Positions 44,533 through 52,185 of a stretch of 64,000 bases of DNA are shown piece after piece (positions within the stretch are counted from its first letter, which is position 1; each line of letters starts with the position of its first letter). The stretch comes from Desulfovibrio piger (GTDB lineage: Bacteria; Desulfobacterota; Desulfovibrionia; Desulfovibrionales; Desulfovibrionaceae), in contig NZ_OX636706.1 of NCBI RefSeq assembly GCF_951793255.1, positions 1,959,001-2,023,000 of the forward strand, given 5' to 3'. Below the pieces are notes generated by a model that worked only from the letters and a program-made list of their open reading frames with translations, searched no databases and had not been told where the DNA came from. Made by a program: the position numbers and the translations under genes.

Positions 44533-44769
44533 TCACTCCTCAAGTATTTCAGGAAGAATTTTGTTTCCGATCAGAATACTCTCTGAAGCATGCCTGCTCT
44601 TTAAGAGCAACTTCTTTACAGAGCTGACCTGTGAACACAATGTTGCCATCTCCCTGATGCGGCTGGCTTCCCGCAAGGATTGAGCGCTCCCAAGGTCTTC
44701 TTTCTTCAAGCACCCTGACTGTCGTGTAAGAGCGTCAAGGGCTTTTTTCATGGCGTGATTGCCGTACAT
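44533..44769 (-). CDS. 78-residue protein, relative of the preceding small protein
   Basis: Not a named family. Its end (SRHASESILIGNKILPEILE) resembles the end of the neighbouring 87-residue protein (ARIAADNTVRGDKILPSILG), so the two are probably paralogues. GGGAGGGGG precedes the ATG, and its stop lies five bases before the HNH start, whose ribosome site it contains. Confidence 0.6.
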   Translation of the reverse strand: MYGNHAMKKALDALTRQSGCLKKEDLGSAQSLREASRIREMATLCSQVSSVKKLLLKSRHASESILIGNKILPEILEE

Positions 44770-44792
44770 GCTCCCCCTCCCTCTATGCCAGC

Positions 44793-45056
44793 CTATTGCT
44801 TGGTATCGGAATCCGGGCCGTAATCCGCTCCCAGGATAGAGGGAAGAATCTTGTCTCCCCGCACGGTGTTATCGGCTGCGATCCGGGCGCGTAGCATCAG
44901 ATCCCCACCTCTGATGATTTGCTCGGCTATGCCGCTCACGGCGGACGCACGCGAGATTTCTTCCTTGAGAGCGTCTCCTTTCAAATTCTCATCGCCAAGG
45001 CGTTCAAGCTGGGCAAACAGATGGTCGTTCAGGTTGATGATCTTGTTCTTTGCCAT
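44793..45056 (-). CDS. Small phage/plasmid-type protein (KIINLNDHLFAQLERL family)
   Basis: An 87-residue protein starting MAKNKIINLNDHLFAQLERL. Small proteins with this start occur in prophages and mobile elements, often near HNH genes, with unknown function. Helical and soluble. GGAGAGGAGG precedes the ATG. Confidence 0.65.
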   Translation of the reverse strand: MAKNKIINLNDHLFAQLERLGDENLKGDALKEEISRASAVSGIAEQIIRGGDLMLRARIAADNTVRGDKILPSILGADYGPDSDTKQ

Positions 45057-45089
45057 GTCGGTTTCCTCCTCTCCTGTTGCAGATGGTCA

Positions 45090-46211
45090 TTACTTGCGCA
45101 GGCGGGCAGCCTCGATCCGTTGCCTGAGCGATGAAGAGACGGTGTTGTTGCGCATATCCTTGTTGTGCATGGATTCTCGTGTGGCATTCCAAAGGTTGCT
45201 GGCAGTCCCTTTCATGATCCCCCGGACGCCCTGAGCACCTTCAGCTTTTGCGACTTGCGCGGCCCTGCCGACGTTAGCCATACCAGCTCCCATAGCGAGG
45301 CCCGCCCCCATCAGCCCAGCGCCCATTGCCGTGACGGTGGAAGTAAGGGCCTGTCCGGAGCTGACATGCGAGCCTTGGATGATTCCGGCAACTGTATCCG
45401 GTAACTGTTTGACCAAGGCAAGGAGAACGATGGCGACGCCTATTGTTACGCAGACCGTATAGAAGCTGGCTTTTGGGGTGATGGCTTCTTGCATAAAAGT
45501 ATAACCAATACCTATGACAAGTTGCATAACAAACAGCTTGAAAGCCACAGCTAAAATATAACGAAGTACATTGATTGCATAATCCCGCATAAATGATGAG
45601 GCACCAAATCCTACAAGAATACAAGCAGCCAACATTGCCACATATGCTTCGCACTTAATAAAAATAACTTGGGCTGTAATCTGGCAGAAGCAGACGATTA
45701 CTATAAAGAGAGCTGCCAGTGATCCCAAAAGCAAAGCTCCATCCTCAAGGATGCTTATCTCTTTCAATGCTGAAAAAAGCTGTTGGCAAAGATCAAGTCC
45801 TTTCTTGAAGGCATCGTCAGAAGCATTTTGAATATTTCCCATTTCGCCAGATATCGCTAATAACCCACTGATAACTTGACGAGACCATTCATAATAATTG
45901 TTAATAACAGCTAAAAAAAATCCACATACAACAACTGTTATACAAAAATTTTTAAGTGTATCCTTGATATCAGCACCACTAAGAGACATTTTAATTCCGA
46001 GCCATGCAATTTCTAAGATTGCGCACCAATAAAAAATAATCTTAGCATATTTTTTAGCGATGTCTGTCCACTTACCTGTTTTATCAGCAAATGACTTGAC
46101 AATTTTATTGATGATGTCAGAATCAACAGCAGCAGCTATATCTGGATTGATTATAATAATTCCAAGGAGAATGAATATCATGAAAAAGTTTTTCTTTCTG
46201 TTTACATTCAT
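45090..46211 (-). CDS. TrbL/VirB6-like conjugation membrane protein
   Basis: A 373-residue inner-membrane protein with a signal-like start (KKNFFMIFILLGIIIINPD) and about six further hydrophobic segments, then a long glycine/alanine-rich tail (MGAGLMGAGLAMGAGMAN). This is the pattern of TrbL/VirB6, the inner-membrane pore subunit of type IV secretion. AAGGAAG precedes the ATG at 46211. The open frame continues 73 codons upstream without support. Its first 32 bases overlap a divergent plus-strand gene. It lies downstream of trbJ as in IncP-type transfer regions, but the other Trb proteins are missing. Confidence 0.75.
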   Translation of the reverse strand: MNVNRKKNFFMIFILLGIIIINPDIAAAVDSDIINKIVKSFADKTGKWTDIAKKYAKIIFYWCAILEIAWLGIKMSLSGADIKDTLKNFCITVVVCGFFLAVINNYYEWSRQVISGLLAISGEMGNIQNASDDAFKKGLDLCQQLFSALKEISILEDGALLLGSLAALFIVIVCFCQITAQVIFIKCEAYVAMLAACILVGFGASSFMRDYAINVLRYILAVAFKLFVMQLVIGIGYTFMQEAITPKASFYTVCVTIGVAIVLLALVKQLPDTVAGIIQGSHVSSGQALTSTVTAMGAGLMGAGLAMGAGMANVGRAAQVAKAEGAQGVRGIMKGTASNLWNATRESMHNKDMRNNTVSSSLRQRIEAARLRK

Positions 46212-46578
46212 CTTACTTCCTTTTATGGCTAACGCGGCCCCTGCTGATGTAAAAGGGTATTGGCTTAGTGAAAAAGAATATCCATTGATTGGCCATAAAG
46301 TAACATTAATAATTACAGATGACACATTACGCCATAGAGAAACAAAGCCCCAAAAAATTACTATGGAAGAAAATCCTGATGGAAGCATAATTATAAAATT
46401 CGATGAATATAAAAAGATTAACGACTCCATTTACAATAAAATGTATGATAAAATAATTATTATTGATAAAAACAAAATAATACGAGAAACTCCAGGATCT
46501 GCTGGAAATCGTGTGCAACGAATATATAACAGAATTACTGAAGAAGAAGCTCTTGAATATATAAGGCAACAATTTTAA
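46180..46578 (+). CDS. Exported small protein of unknown function, antisense to its neighbours
   Basis: A 132-residue protein with a clean signal peptide (MKKFFFLFTFILLPFMANA) and a beta-rich, lysine-rich mature part (KGYWLSEKEYPLIGHKVTLI) that resembles small lipocalin- or lysozyme-inhibitor-like folds only in pattern. AAGGAGA lies ten bases before the ATG. It is the only plus-strand gene inside the minus-strand transfer operon. It overlaps the trbL start by 32 bases and the trbJ stop by four. An entry-exclusion or cell-envelope role is possible but not shown. Confidence 0.55.
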   Translation: MKKFFFLFTFILLPFMANAAPADVKGYWLSEKEYPLIGHKVTLIITDDTLRHRETKPQKITMEENPDGSIIIKFDEYKKINDSIYNKMYDKIIIIDKNKIIRETPGSAGNRVQRIYNRITEEEALEYIRQQF

Positions 46579-47372
46579 AATTCAGGATCATCAATGGGTT
46601 TAAGGTTTAGCCCCTCACTATTCAATAAAGCACGTGACATCTCTTCGGAGAATTGCCCTTCTTTTTCCCGCTTCACTTGGCCCGCCAAATCCGATTGAAT
46701 CTTGGTTGCAAGCAATTCACGGAGCTGGCGGGCTTCCTGTATCTGAAGAGCGGCAAGCTGGTTGCCTGCCATGAGGGCCTTTTGCTGGCCATCTGGAGTG
46801 GAGAGCAAGTCATTGACATACGCTTCCAGCTCCCCTGATTCTTCCAGGTCTTTTAGCTGCTTGCCCGAAAGCTGGAACGTCGCCCTGGTCGAATCGTCCA
46901 CACGACGGCTCCAATTGTCCCAGCTTGTATGGTAGCGCGTCATGCCCTGAGAAAGCATTTCCTTGGGCAGCCCGGCCAGTTCTTTAAACTCGGAGCGGGC
47001 GCTGTACAGCTCGTCAAAAACCTTGCCCAATCCGACAACATCATTGCGCATTGTAGTCAGGGCACCAGTGATCTGTCCGAATTTGGACATTTCGGATGCG
47101 ATCTTTCGGATCATCTCTTTGGGAAGCGCCACGGTGTTTTGCACCATGTTGGTGTATTGCTCGATATTCTGCTGGACCATCTGGAGCTGTGCCGCTGTTT
47201 GCCGGATGGCTTCGTCGTATTCCTTGACCAGCGTTTTCAGCTGTTCAAGGCTCGTGGCTTTTTCCACAGCCTGCATGAACCTGTCACTGCAATTCGTGCA
47301 GTATACTGTCCCGCCGTGCGAGGGCGCACATGTTCCGAACAGGAGAAGAAGCAGCAAAGAAAAAACGCGCAT
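46575..47372 (-). CDS. trbJ: TrbJ/VirB5-like conjugal transfer protein
   Basis: A 265-residue exported protein: signal peptide MRVFSLLLLLLFGTCAPSHG, then a CTNCSD pair of cysteines and a long helical, glutamine-rich body (IRQTAAQLQMVQQNIEQYTN; GLPKEMLSQGM) typical of TrbJ. VirB5-class proteins form the tip of the conjugative pilus and make recipient contact. The last part (LKPIDDPEF) is intact. It lies seven bases after the TraL-like gene. Confidence 0.82.
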   Translation of the reverse strand: MRVFSLLLLLLFGTCAPSHGGTVYCTNCSDRFMQAVEKATSLEQLKTLVKEYDEAIRQTAAQLQMVQQNIEQYTNMVQNTVALPKEMIRKIASEMSKFGQITGALTTMRNDVVGLGKVFDELYSARSEFKELAGLPKEMLSQGMTRYHTSWDNWSRRVDDSTRATFQLSGKQLKDLEESGELEAYVNDLLSTPDGQQKALMAGNQLAALQIQEARQLRELLATKIQSDLAGQVKREKEGQFSEEMSRALLNSEGLNLKPIDDPEF

Positions 47373-47379
47373 AGGGACC

Positions 47380-48108
47380 TCAGAGGATATTTGCCTGCTC
47401 GATGCGGGCCAGGAGTTGGTTCCAGTATTTCTTCAGGCGATGCTTGACGGCGATGTGTGTGGAGCTGCCTTTGATCCCAGCCTCAAAGCTTTGGCGTCTG
47501 GCCAGCAGCTCTTCCAGATCTTTGCCTATGAGGGCTTTGTTGCCTTCAGGCAGGGGGATCAGCGCATGGAACTGCTCCTGGTGTTCCCTGTAGATTTTGA
47601 AGTCCTCAAAGTGCTTGCCGTCCATGCTGATCTCACCAAAGAACGGATTCAGCCATACGACCAGCGGGGATTCCGGGAAGGCTTTGGCAAGTCTGGCCAG
47701 GCCTTTGCTGGTATCGCCAAGAGCCTGCCCTCCGGTAATGACTGAATGCAGGAAAACAGTATGGCCAACTTCCTCCAGTTGCTCGATGACATCATTTTCC
47801 TGGATATACGCGCCGAGCGCGATAAAGGAGGAGGCGCCGTTGTCCACGATCACATGGGCATCCTGCGGCACTTCCATGATGGCTTCCAGCAGGCTGTCAA
47901 AGCTGCGATCGTCGATCTTGCCGTCTTTCATCACGGAAAGCGTCGTGACGTTGAATTCGGCAAATGCCGCCAGTGTGGAGTTCACAGGGTCCGTGTCGTA
48001 GGCGATGACCTCTTTCCCGAAATGCCGTAGCGCCTGATACAGGAAAGCGGCGATCATCGACTTTCCCACGCCGCCTTTCCCCTGCAAAATCAGATGAATT
48101 GTTGCCAT
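47380..48108 (-). CDS. TraL-like ParA-family ATPase
   Basis: A 242-residue P-loop ATPase starting ATIHLILQGKGGVGKSMIAAF, a deviant Walker A of the ParA/MinD type, with YDTDPVN and VIVDNGASSF as further motifs. Relatives called TraL lie beside oriT on IncP and related plasmids and accompany TraK. Role in transfer is poorly defined. AAGGAGAG precedes the ATG at 48108. Confidence 0.78.
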   Translation of the reverse strand: MATIHLILQGKGGVGKSMIAAFLYQALRHFGKEVIAYDTDPVNSTLAAFAEFNVTTLSVMKDGKIDDRSFDSLLEAIMEVPQDAHVIVDNGASSFIALGAYIQENDVIEQLEEVGHTVFLHSVITGGQALGDTSKGLARLAKAFPESPLVVWLNPFFGEISMDGKHFEDFKIYREHQEQFHALIPLPEGNKALIGKDLEELLARRQSFEAGIKGSSTHIAVKHRLKKYWNQLLARIEQANIL

Positions 48109-48125
48109 AGTGATACTCTCCTTCA

Positions 48126-48467
48126 TCAAAAGATATCGTGGCCGAGGTCAATGTCCTCTTTGCCGAAAGGCACCTTGTCGTCTGCCTTTATGATCCGTGG
48201 GAGTTTCGTTCCAGAATTTTGCATTTCGTGCTTGCTTTTTCGCTTATCATCTTGTTTTACCGTGTTTCCATTCTGGAGTTTTTCTTTTTGCGTCAAATAT
48301 CTCCCAGAAGCATAGCGGGCAAATGACGTATAACTCATCGTTATTTTATTTTTTTCTTTCAATTTTCTGAAAATCATCGCGAAGGTATAGCCTTCGGAAA
48401 TCATCGTTTCTATTTCTTGTTTTGCAGCAAGAAATTCAACACGGGCAATTCCATAGTGCATCTTCAT
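48126..48467 (-). CDS. TraK-like mobilization protein
   Basis: A 113-residue protein with a helix-turn-helix N-terminal part (FLAAKQEIETMISEGYTFAM, then YTSFARYASGRYL) and a basic lysine-rich tail. It matches small TraK/DUF5338-type proteins that bind oriT. It starts three bases after the rep-like stop and ends 17 bases before the TraL-like gene, in one operon. Confidence 0.68.
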   Translation of the reverse strand: MKMHYGIARVEFLAAKQEIETMISEGYTFAMIFRKLKEKNKITMSYTSFARYASGRYLTQKEKLQNGNTVKQDDKRKSKHEMQNSGTKLPRIIKADDKVPFGKEDIDLGHDIF

Positions 48468-48470
48468 GGC

Positions 48471-49535
48471 TTAACAGGCGTATCGTGCTGTTTTCAGAAA
48501 ATCCAGGACACTCATGCTCCCTTCGGGAGCCGTGGACGCATCCGGGGCCTTCCCCTGACGCCAGAGCAGTGACCACAGGCCCCATGCAGGCCCCCGCTTT
48601 ATGTGTCCGTCAGCAAAGCGGGCCAAAAAGGCTTCAAACACAGGGCGAGCCGCTTCCAGTTCCGGTTCCGTGCGTCGCCAGCTTCTCTCAAGCTCATCCA
48701 CACGCTGCCTGATACGGCCCGACCGGACGGGATCGGCGGCGCATTCCGTGACCGGGGGGAGGGAACTCTCCTGATGGGGTTCATCCAGCCAGCGCTGGCC
48801 GCGCAGCCAGTTCACAAGATGCGGGATGAAGCGCCCATGTTCCCGATTCCATGAGGGGGATTGCTTGAAGCGATCCAGAGCGGTCAGCAGCGTGCCCAGC
48901 GACGGCAGCAGACCACGCCGCCAAAGACGATGCCAGACGGCACGCGCAAGTTCCTTGGCTTCTTTGCGTGGATAGCGCTGCGAGAACTGCTCGAATGAAG
49001 AATCGGCAAGAGAAGAATCCCCCCTTCCGCCCCGGCAGGGGCGTGGACGCGGAAAGGTTAGAGCCGAGGAGGAACAGACACATGCCCGTTCACGGGGGGA
49101 AAGGGGGGAATATTTATTCTTGTTTCTTAAACTTATTTCCGTAGCCAGGGTTTGCCTGTGGCTTTGTCCAGCAGTAGCCACGGTCTGGCTATCGCCGGAC
49201 AGGGGCATCCCGGACGTCCCGTCAGGGCCGGAAGGTGTGGAGCCATCAAGAGCGGCAGGGCGAAGCAGGTAATAGGTACTCGTGTACCTGCCTTCTTCCC
49301 TTCGGATGGCGATCAGCTTGTTTGTCACCAGCTCATGGAGCCAGTTTTTGATGCTGGAGACACTGCAACCAAGCTCACCGGCCAGAAGCTTGTGGGACGG
49401 CCAGCAGTGGTCTTTGTCATGGCAGTATTTGCAAAGAAGCGCGTAAAGCAGTTTCGCGCCGGAAGAGACCTCTTCCCGAAGGATAAAGGACGGCAAAAGA
49501 GACCCGGACAGGTCTTGCGGAGTGATGGTGTCCAT
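48471..49535 (-). CDS. Replication-initiator-like helix-turn-helix protein
   Basis: A 354-residue protein. Residues 25-95 form a winged helix (AKLLYALLCKYCHDKDHCWP, then LAGELGCSVSSIKNWLHEL) like the HTH_36 domain common in plasmid replication initiators. The middle is low in complexity; the C-terminal half (RYPRKEAKELARAVWHRLWR) is not recognised. The upstream region has the layout of plasmid copy control, with a candidate antisense RNA, which supports a replication role; a transcription regulator is the alternative. GGAG lies eight bases before the ATG. Confidence 0.6.
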   Translation of the reverse strand: MDTITPQDLSGSLLPSFILREEVSSGAKLLYALLCKYCHDKDHCWPSHKLLAGELGCSVSSIKNWLHELVTNKLIAIRREEGRYTSTYYLLRPAALDGSTPSGPDGTSGMPLSGDSQTVATAGQSHRQTLATEISLRNKNKYSPLSPRERACVCSSSALTFPRPRPCRGGRGDSSLADSSFEQFSQRYPRKEAKELARAVWHRLWRRGLLPSLGTLLTALDRFKQSPSWNREHGRFIPHLVNWLRGQRWLDEPHQESSLPPVTECAADPVRSGRIRQRVDELERSWRRTEPELEAARPVFEAFLARFADGHIKRGPAWGLWSLLWRQGKAPDASTAPEGSMSVLDFLKTARYAC

Positions 49536-49587
49536 GTCTGATGCTCCAGACAGGCCTTGGAAAAAGCGTAAAACAGAGCTGCGGAGC

Positions 49588-49616
49588 TTGACGCCGCTAA
49601 GCCTTTCGGCTAGAGT
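49588..49616 (+). promoter_or_regulatory. Promoter of a candidate antisense RNA
   Basis: TTGACG, 17 bases, TAGAGT, reading away from the rep-like gene. It is followed by a short hairpin RNA and an intrinsic terminator. Confidence 0.55.
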
Positions 49617-49622
49617 TAATCC

Positions 49623-49682
49623 ACAAAATTTGCGGATGCTCCCGCAGATAGCTCCTGTGCTGCGAACACAGGAGCTTTTTTC
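49623..49682 (+). ncRNA. Candidate antisense RNA to the rep leader
   Basis: About 60 bases from the predicted start to the terminator. It has a stem TGCGG / CCGCA at 49631-49646 and a terminator hairpin GCTCCTGTG / CACAGGAGC. It lies 90-150 bases upstream of the rep-like start and is transcribed opposite to it, as are the copy-control RNAs of many plasmids. Confidence 0.5.
49651..49682 (+). terminator. Intrinsic terminator of the candidate antisense RNA
   Basis: CTCCTGTG, loop CTGCGAA, CACAGGAG, then CTTTTTTC. No plus-strand gene lies upstream, so it most simply ends a short RNA. Confidence 0.75.
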
Positions 49683-50075
49683 TTTTGGCCTACAGTTTTC
49701 TCAGGTTCGCTCCAGCGATTGAGTTGTTTGTTGTTTGAGCGGGCTGGCTCGTCAGACCGTGGGCACCTATCCCCCGGTGACGCTGGTCGTAAAAACGCCA
49801 GCGTTTCGCCTTTCTTTTTCTGATCCCCAGGAACTGTCTCCGGGGGAGTTCTCATCGTCGCCATTTCCGGCGGAAAACTTATGTAAGCGTTTACAAGCAA
49901 GGCTTGCTCGACCACGGGCGGGCATTCCCTCTCCGTGGACTTTCGGGTAAGACAATGCCTGTCAGTCAACTTGCTCGTGCAATGGAAAAGGCGGGAAAGA
50001 CAAAAAGCCCCTTCCAGGCTGGATCACCAGCGCTGAAAAGGGCTTTTGAAAAGGAAGAAGGGCTGAAAAAAGAAA
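49683..50075. other. Right inner end of the mobile element
   Basis: No gene supported. A hairpin ACGCTGG / CCAGCGT followed by TTTCGCCTTTC lies near 49780, and the palindrome GTAAGCGTTTAC at 49883-49894 echoes the one outside the left end. The promoter for the rep-like operon should be near 49690-49760. Confidence 0.4.
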
Positions 50076-50120
50076 AAAAGCGTAGAAACATGCTTTGAAA
50101 AGCACATTGCTACGCTTGAT
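50076..50120 (-). terminator. Terminator of the tRNA-Gln/tRNA-Glu transcript
   Basis: On the minus strand AAGCGTAG and CTACGCTT pair, with an inner GCTTTTCAAAGC, followed by seven T. It lies directly after the tRNA-Glu 3' end and is carried by the mobile element. Confidence 0.8.
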
Positions 50121-50121
50121 T

Positions 50122-50181
50122 TCTTGTTGGCGTCCCCAAGGGGATTTGAACCCCTGTCGACGGCGTGAAAGGCCGTTGTCC
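50122..50181. repeat. Right attachment site (attR) within tRNA-Glu
   Basis: Identical over 60 bases to attL. The rest of the tRNA (50182-50204) is chromosomal, so the element supplies the 3' part of the working tRNA gene and its terminator. Confidence 0.85.
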
Positions 50182-50204
50182 TGGGCCGGCTAGACGATGG
50201 GGAC
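50128..50204 (-). tRNA. tRNA-Glu (anticodon TTC)
   Basis: Acceptor arms GTCCCCA / TGGGGAC, D arm with ATCGTCTAG, anticodon stem ACGGC / GCCGT around loop CTTTCAC, T arm GGGGTTCAAATCCCC, encoded CCA. Confidence 0.95.
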
Positions 50205-50221
50205 GCGCTATGAAGTTGTGA

Positions 50222-50296
50222 TGGCTGGGCTGCAAGGACTCGAACCTTGATTAGCGGAGCCAGAATCCGCCGTCCTGCCAATTGAACGACAGCCCA
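50222..50296 (-). tRNA. tRNA-Gln (anticodon CTG)
   Basis: Acceptor arms TGGGCTG / CAGCCCA, D arm CAATTGG, anticodon stem GCGGA / TCCGC around TTCTGGC, T arm CAAGGTTCGAGTCCTTG, encoded CCA. It lies 17 bases before tRNA-Glu on the same strand. The 128 bases behind it (50297-50424) are A+T-rich and hold no gene. Confidence 0.95.
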
Positions 50297-50424
50297 TCGC
50301 GAAAATGAAATCTACGCAAAACCGGCCCTCTTGTCAAACAAAAAAATGAAAAAAGTGGATATTTTTTTTGAGAAAAATAAAAAGATAAATTATTTTAGCA
50401 TGTTGATATGTGTCTTTTGGGTGT

Positions 50425-50456
50425 AAAAAAAAGGCCGTCCCGATGGGGACGGCCTT
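50425..50456 (-). terminator. Intrinsic terminator after pyruvate kinase
   Basis: AAGGCCGTCCCCATCGGGAC and GGCC form a hairpin on the minus strand, followed by eight T. Confidence 0.85.
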
Positions 50457-50487
50457 GGGGATGGCAGGTGATGCCATTACGGCAGCC

Positions 50488-51906
50488 TTACTTCCAGTAG
50501 AGTTTGACCAGGTTGGTACCGCGCGGGGTGGCCGTGGAGCCCTTGAGCTGGCCGGCGGTGATGACGGCGCATTCGTTGGGCAGGAAGTCCGGGCAGTTGT
50601 GGATGAAGTTCTCGGCGCGGCTCAGGTGGCTGGGATCGCTGGCCGGATCGGCGACGAACACGGGATGCACGCCCCAGACGAAGTTCAGGGCCTTGATGGT
50701 CACCGGGTCGGGGGTCAGGGCGTAGATGTCCTGGGGAGGACGGCGGCAGGAGACCTGACGGGCCGACGCACCGCTGAGGCTGTGGGAGACGATGGCCTTG
50801 GCGTGGGCCTTCTCGGCCAGCAGGCAGGCGGAGTAGGCCAGGAACTCGGGGATGCCCTTGTCCGCGGCCGGTTCTTCCAGCTTGCGGTCATTGACCAGCA
50901 GCTTCTCGGCCTCGTCGGTGATCTTGCGCATGTACTGCACGGTCTCCACCGGGAAATTGCCCATGGCGGTCTCTTCGGAGAGCATCACGCAGTCGGCGCC
51001 GTCCAGCACGGCGTTGGCCACATCCGTGGTCTCGGCGCGGGTGGGGGCGGGGCTGTTGACCATGGAGAGCAGCATCTGCGTGGCCACGATGACCGGCTTG
51101 GAGATGGCGTTGCAGGCGCGGATGATGCGCTTCTGCAGGGCGGGCAGCAGGGGCAGGGGGCATTCCACGCCCAGGTCGCCGCGCGCCACCATGATGACGT
51201 CGGTCTCCTTCAGGATCTCGTCCAGGTTGTCCACGGCGTTCTGGCGCTCCAGCTTGACCACCACGGGCACGCGGCGGCCCGAGGCGGCGATGAGCTGTTT
51301 GGCTTCGCGCACGTCGTCAGCCGTCTGTACATAAGAGATGGCCACGGCGTCCACGCCCAGGGCCAGGCCGTCGCTCAGGTCCTTTTTGTCCTTTTCGGTC
51401 AGGGCGCGCACCTTGGTGGCCTTGCCGGGCAGGGCCAGGCCCTTGCGCGAGGTCACAATGCCGCTGTTGTTGGCTTCCAGCAGCACCAGGCCGTCGGGGC
51501 GGCTCTGCTGCACGGTGAATTGCAGACCGCCGTCGGCCAGCACCATGCGGTCGCCGGGCTCCAGGGTCTCCAGGATCTCGGGATGGTCGAAGGGCAGGAA
51601 GGGCATCTCATCGGTACGCTGGTCGGAAAGGCCCAGCAGCAGCTGCATGCCCTTGGTGACCTGGATGGTCTTTTCCTGCACGACACCCAGACGGATCTTG
51701 GGGCCGGACAGGTCCTGCATGATGGTGATGGGCTTGTCCAGCTCCTTTTCCACTTCACGGATATCATTGATGATACGGACGAAATCCGCGGCCGAACCGT
51801 GGGAGAAGTTCAGGCGGAAGACGCTGACGCCCGCTTCGACGAGCTGACGCAGCTTTTCCTTGGAATTGGAAGCCGGGCCGATGGTGGCGACGATCTTGGT
51901 TCTCAT
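50488..51906 (-). CDS. pyk: Pyruvate kinase
   Basis: A 472-residue glycolytic enzyme converting phosphoenolpyruvate and ADP to pyruvate and ATP. It starts MRTKIVATIGPASNSKEKL, with RLNFSHG, the active-site segment VVVKLERQNAVDNLDE, VARGDLGVECPL and KPVIVATQMLLSM in the expected order; the C-terminal allosteric domain is complete. AAAGGAAT lies nine bases before the ATG. It is transcribed away from the dcw cluster and ends in its own terminator. Confidence 0.93.
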   Translation of the reverse strand: MRTKIVATIGPASNSKEKLRQLVEAGVSVFRLNFSHGSAADFVRIINDIREVEKELDKPITIMQDLSGPKIRLGVVQEKTIQVTKGMQLLLGLSDQRTDEMPFLPFDHPEILETLEPGDRMVLADGGLQFTVQQSRPDGLVLLEANNSGIVTSRKGLALPGKATKVRALTEKDKKDLSDGLALGVDAVAISYVQTADDVREAKQLIAASGRRVPVVVKLERQNAVDNLDEILKETDVIMVARGDLGVECPLPLLPALQKRIIRACNAISKPVIVATQMLLSMVNSPAPTRAETTDVANAVLDGADCVMLSEETAMGNFPVETVQYMRKITDEAEKLLVNDRKLEEPAADKGIPEFLAYSACLLAEKAHAKAIVSHSLSGASARQVSCRRPPQDIYALTPDPVTIKALNFVWGVHPVFVADPASDPSHLSRAENFIHNCPDFLPNECAVITAGQLKGSTATPRGTNLVKLYWK

Positions 51907-52114
51907 ATCTTTATTCCTTTCATACCCGTGCGGGGGCACGGATGTTCTCTCATAAAGCTGTATGTCCAGAAAAAACTATCCGGGCTTTCCTGCGGCTTGT
52001 CAAGCGGCAGGAAGCGTGCGGGCGGGCGGGGACGCCTCGCTTCGAGTCCCAGGCAGCCCATTGGAATAATTGACAAACAAAATCACATGATTGTCACCGT
52101 CCCGTCATGTTCGC

Positions 52115-52143
52115 TTGACAGCGGGGGAAAGGGTGGGGCATAA
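52115..52143 (+). promoter_or_regulatory. Promoter of the dcw cluster
   Basis: TTGACA, 17 bases, GCATAA, about 45 bases before the mraZ start. The -10 element is weak. It directly abuts the repeated GTGG boxes. Confidence 0.55.
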
Positions 52144-52179
52144 GTGGGAAAACGTGGTAAATAGTGGGCGACAGGTGGT
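52133..52179 (+). promoter_or_regulatory. MraZ operator (GTGG repeats at 10-bp spacing)
   Basis: GTGGGA at 52144, GTGGTA at 52154, GTGGGC at 52164 and GTGG at 52175 are repeated once per DNA turn, with a further GTGGGG at 52133. MraZ binds such repeats in front of its own gene in several bacteria, so autoregulation of the cluster is expected. Confidence 0.75.
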
Positions 52180-52185
52180 GGATCG

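Larger units (their letters stand above)
36281..50121. mobile_element. Integrative mobilizable element in tRNA-Glu, about 13.8 kb
   Basis: Bounded by a 60-bp perfect direct repeat (36281-36340 and 50122-50181) that contains the 3' part of tRNA-Glu. The right-hand copy is part of the complete tRNA, the left-hand copy is only a fragment. The integrase gene lies 53 bases inside the left end. Cargo comprises a relaxase and MobC, a candidate oriT, a replication-initiator-like gene, VirB5- and VirB6-like proteins, TraK/TraL-like proteins, a switchable collar protein with an HNH protein, and an IS200-type insertion. No coupling protein or secretion ATPase is present, so transfer would need a helper. 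Confidence 0.88.

Noticed and set aside
49767..49955. 62-codon minus-strand frame near the right end of the mobile element
   Set aside because: No ribosome site, low-complexity polar sequence, no recognisable fold.
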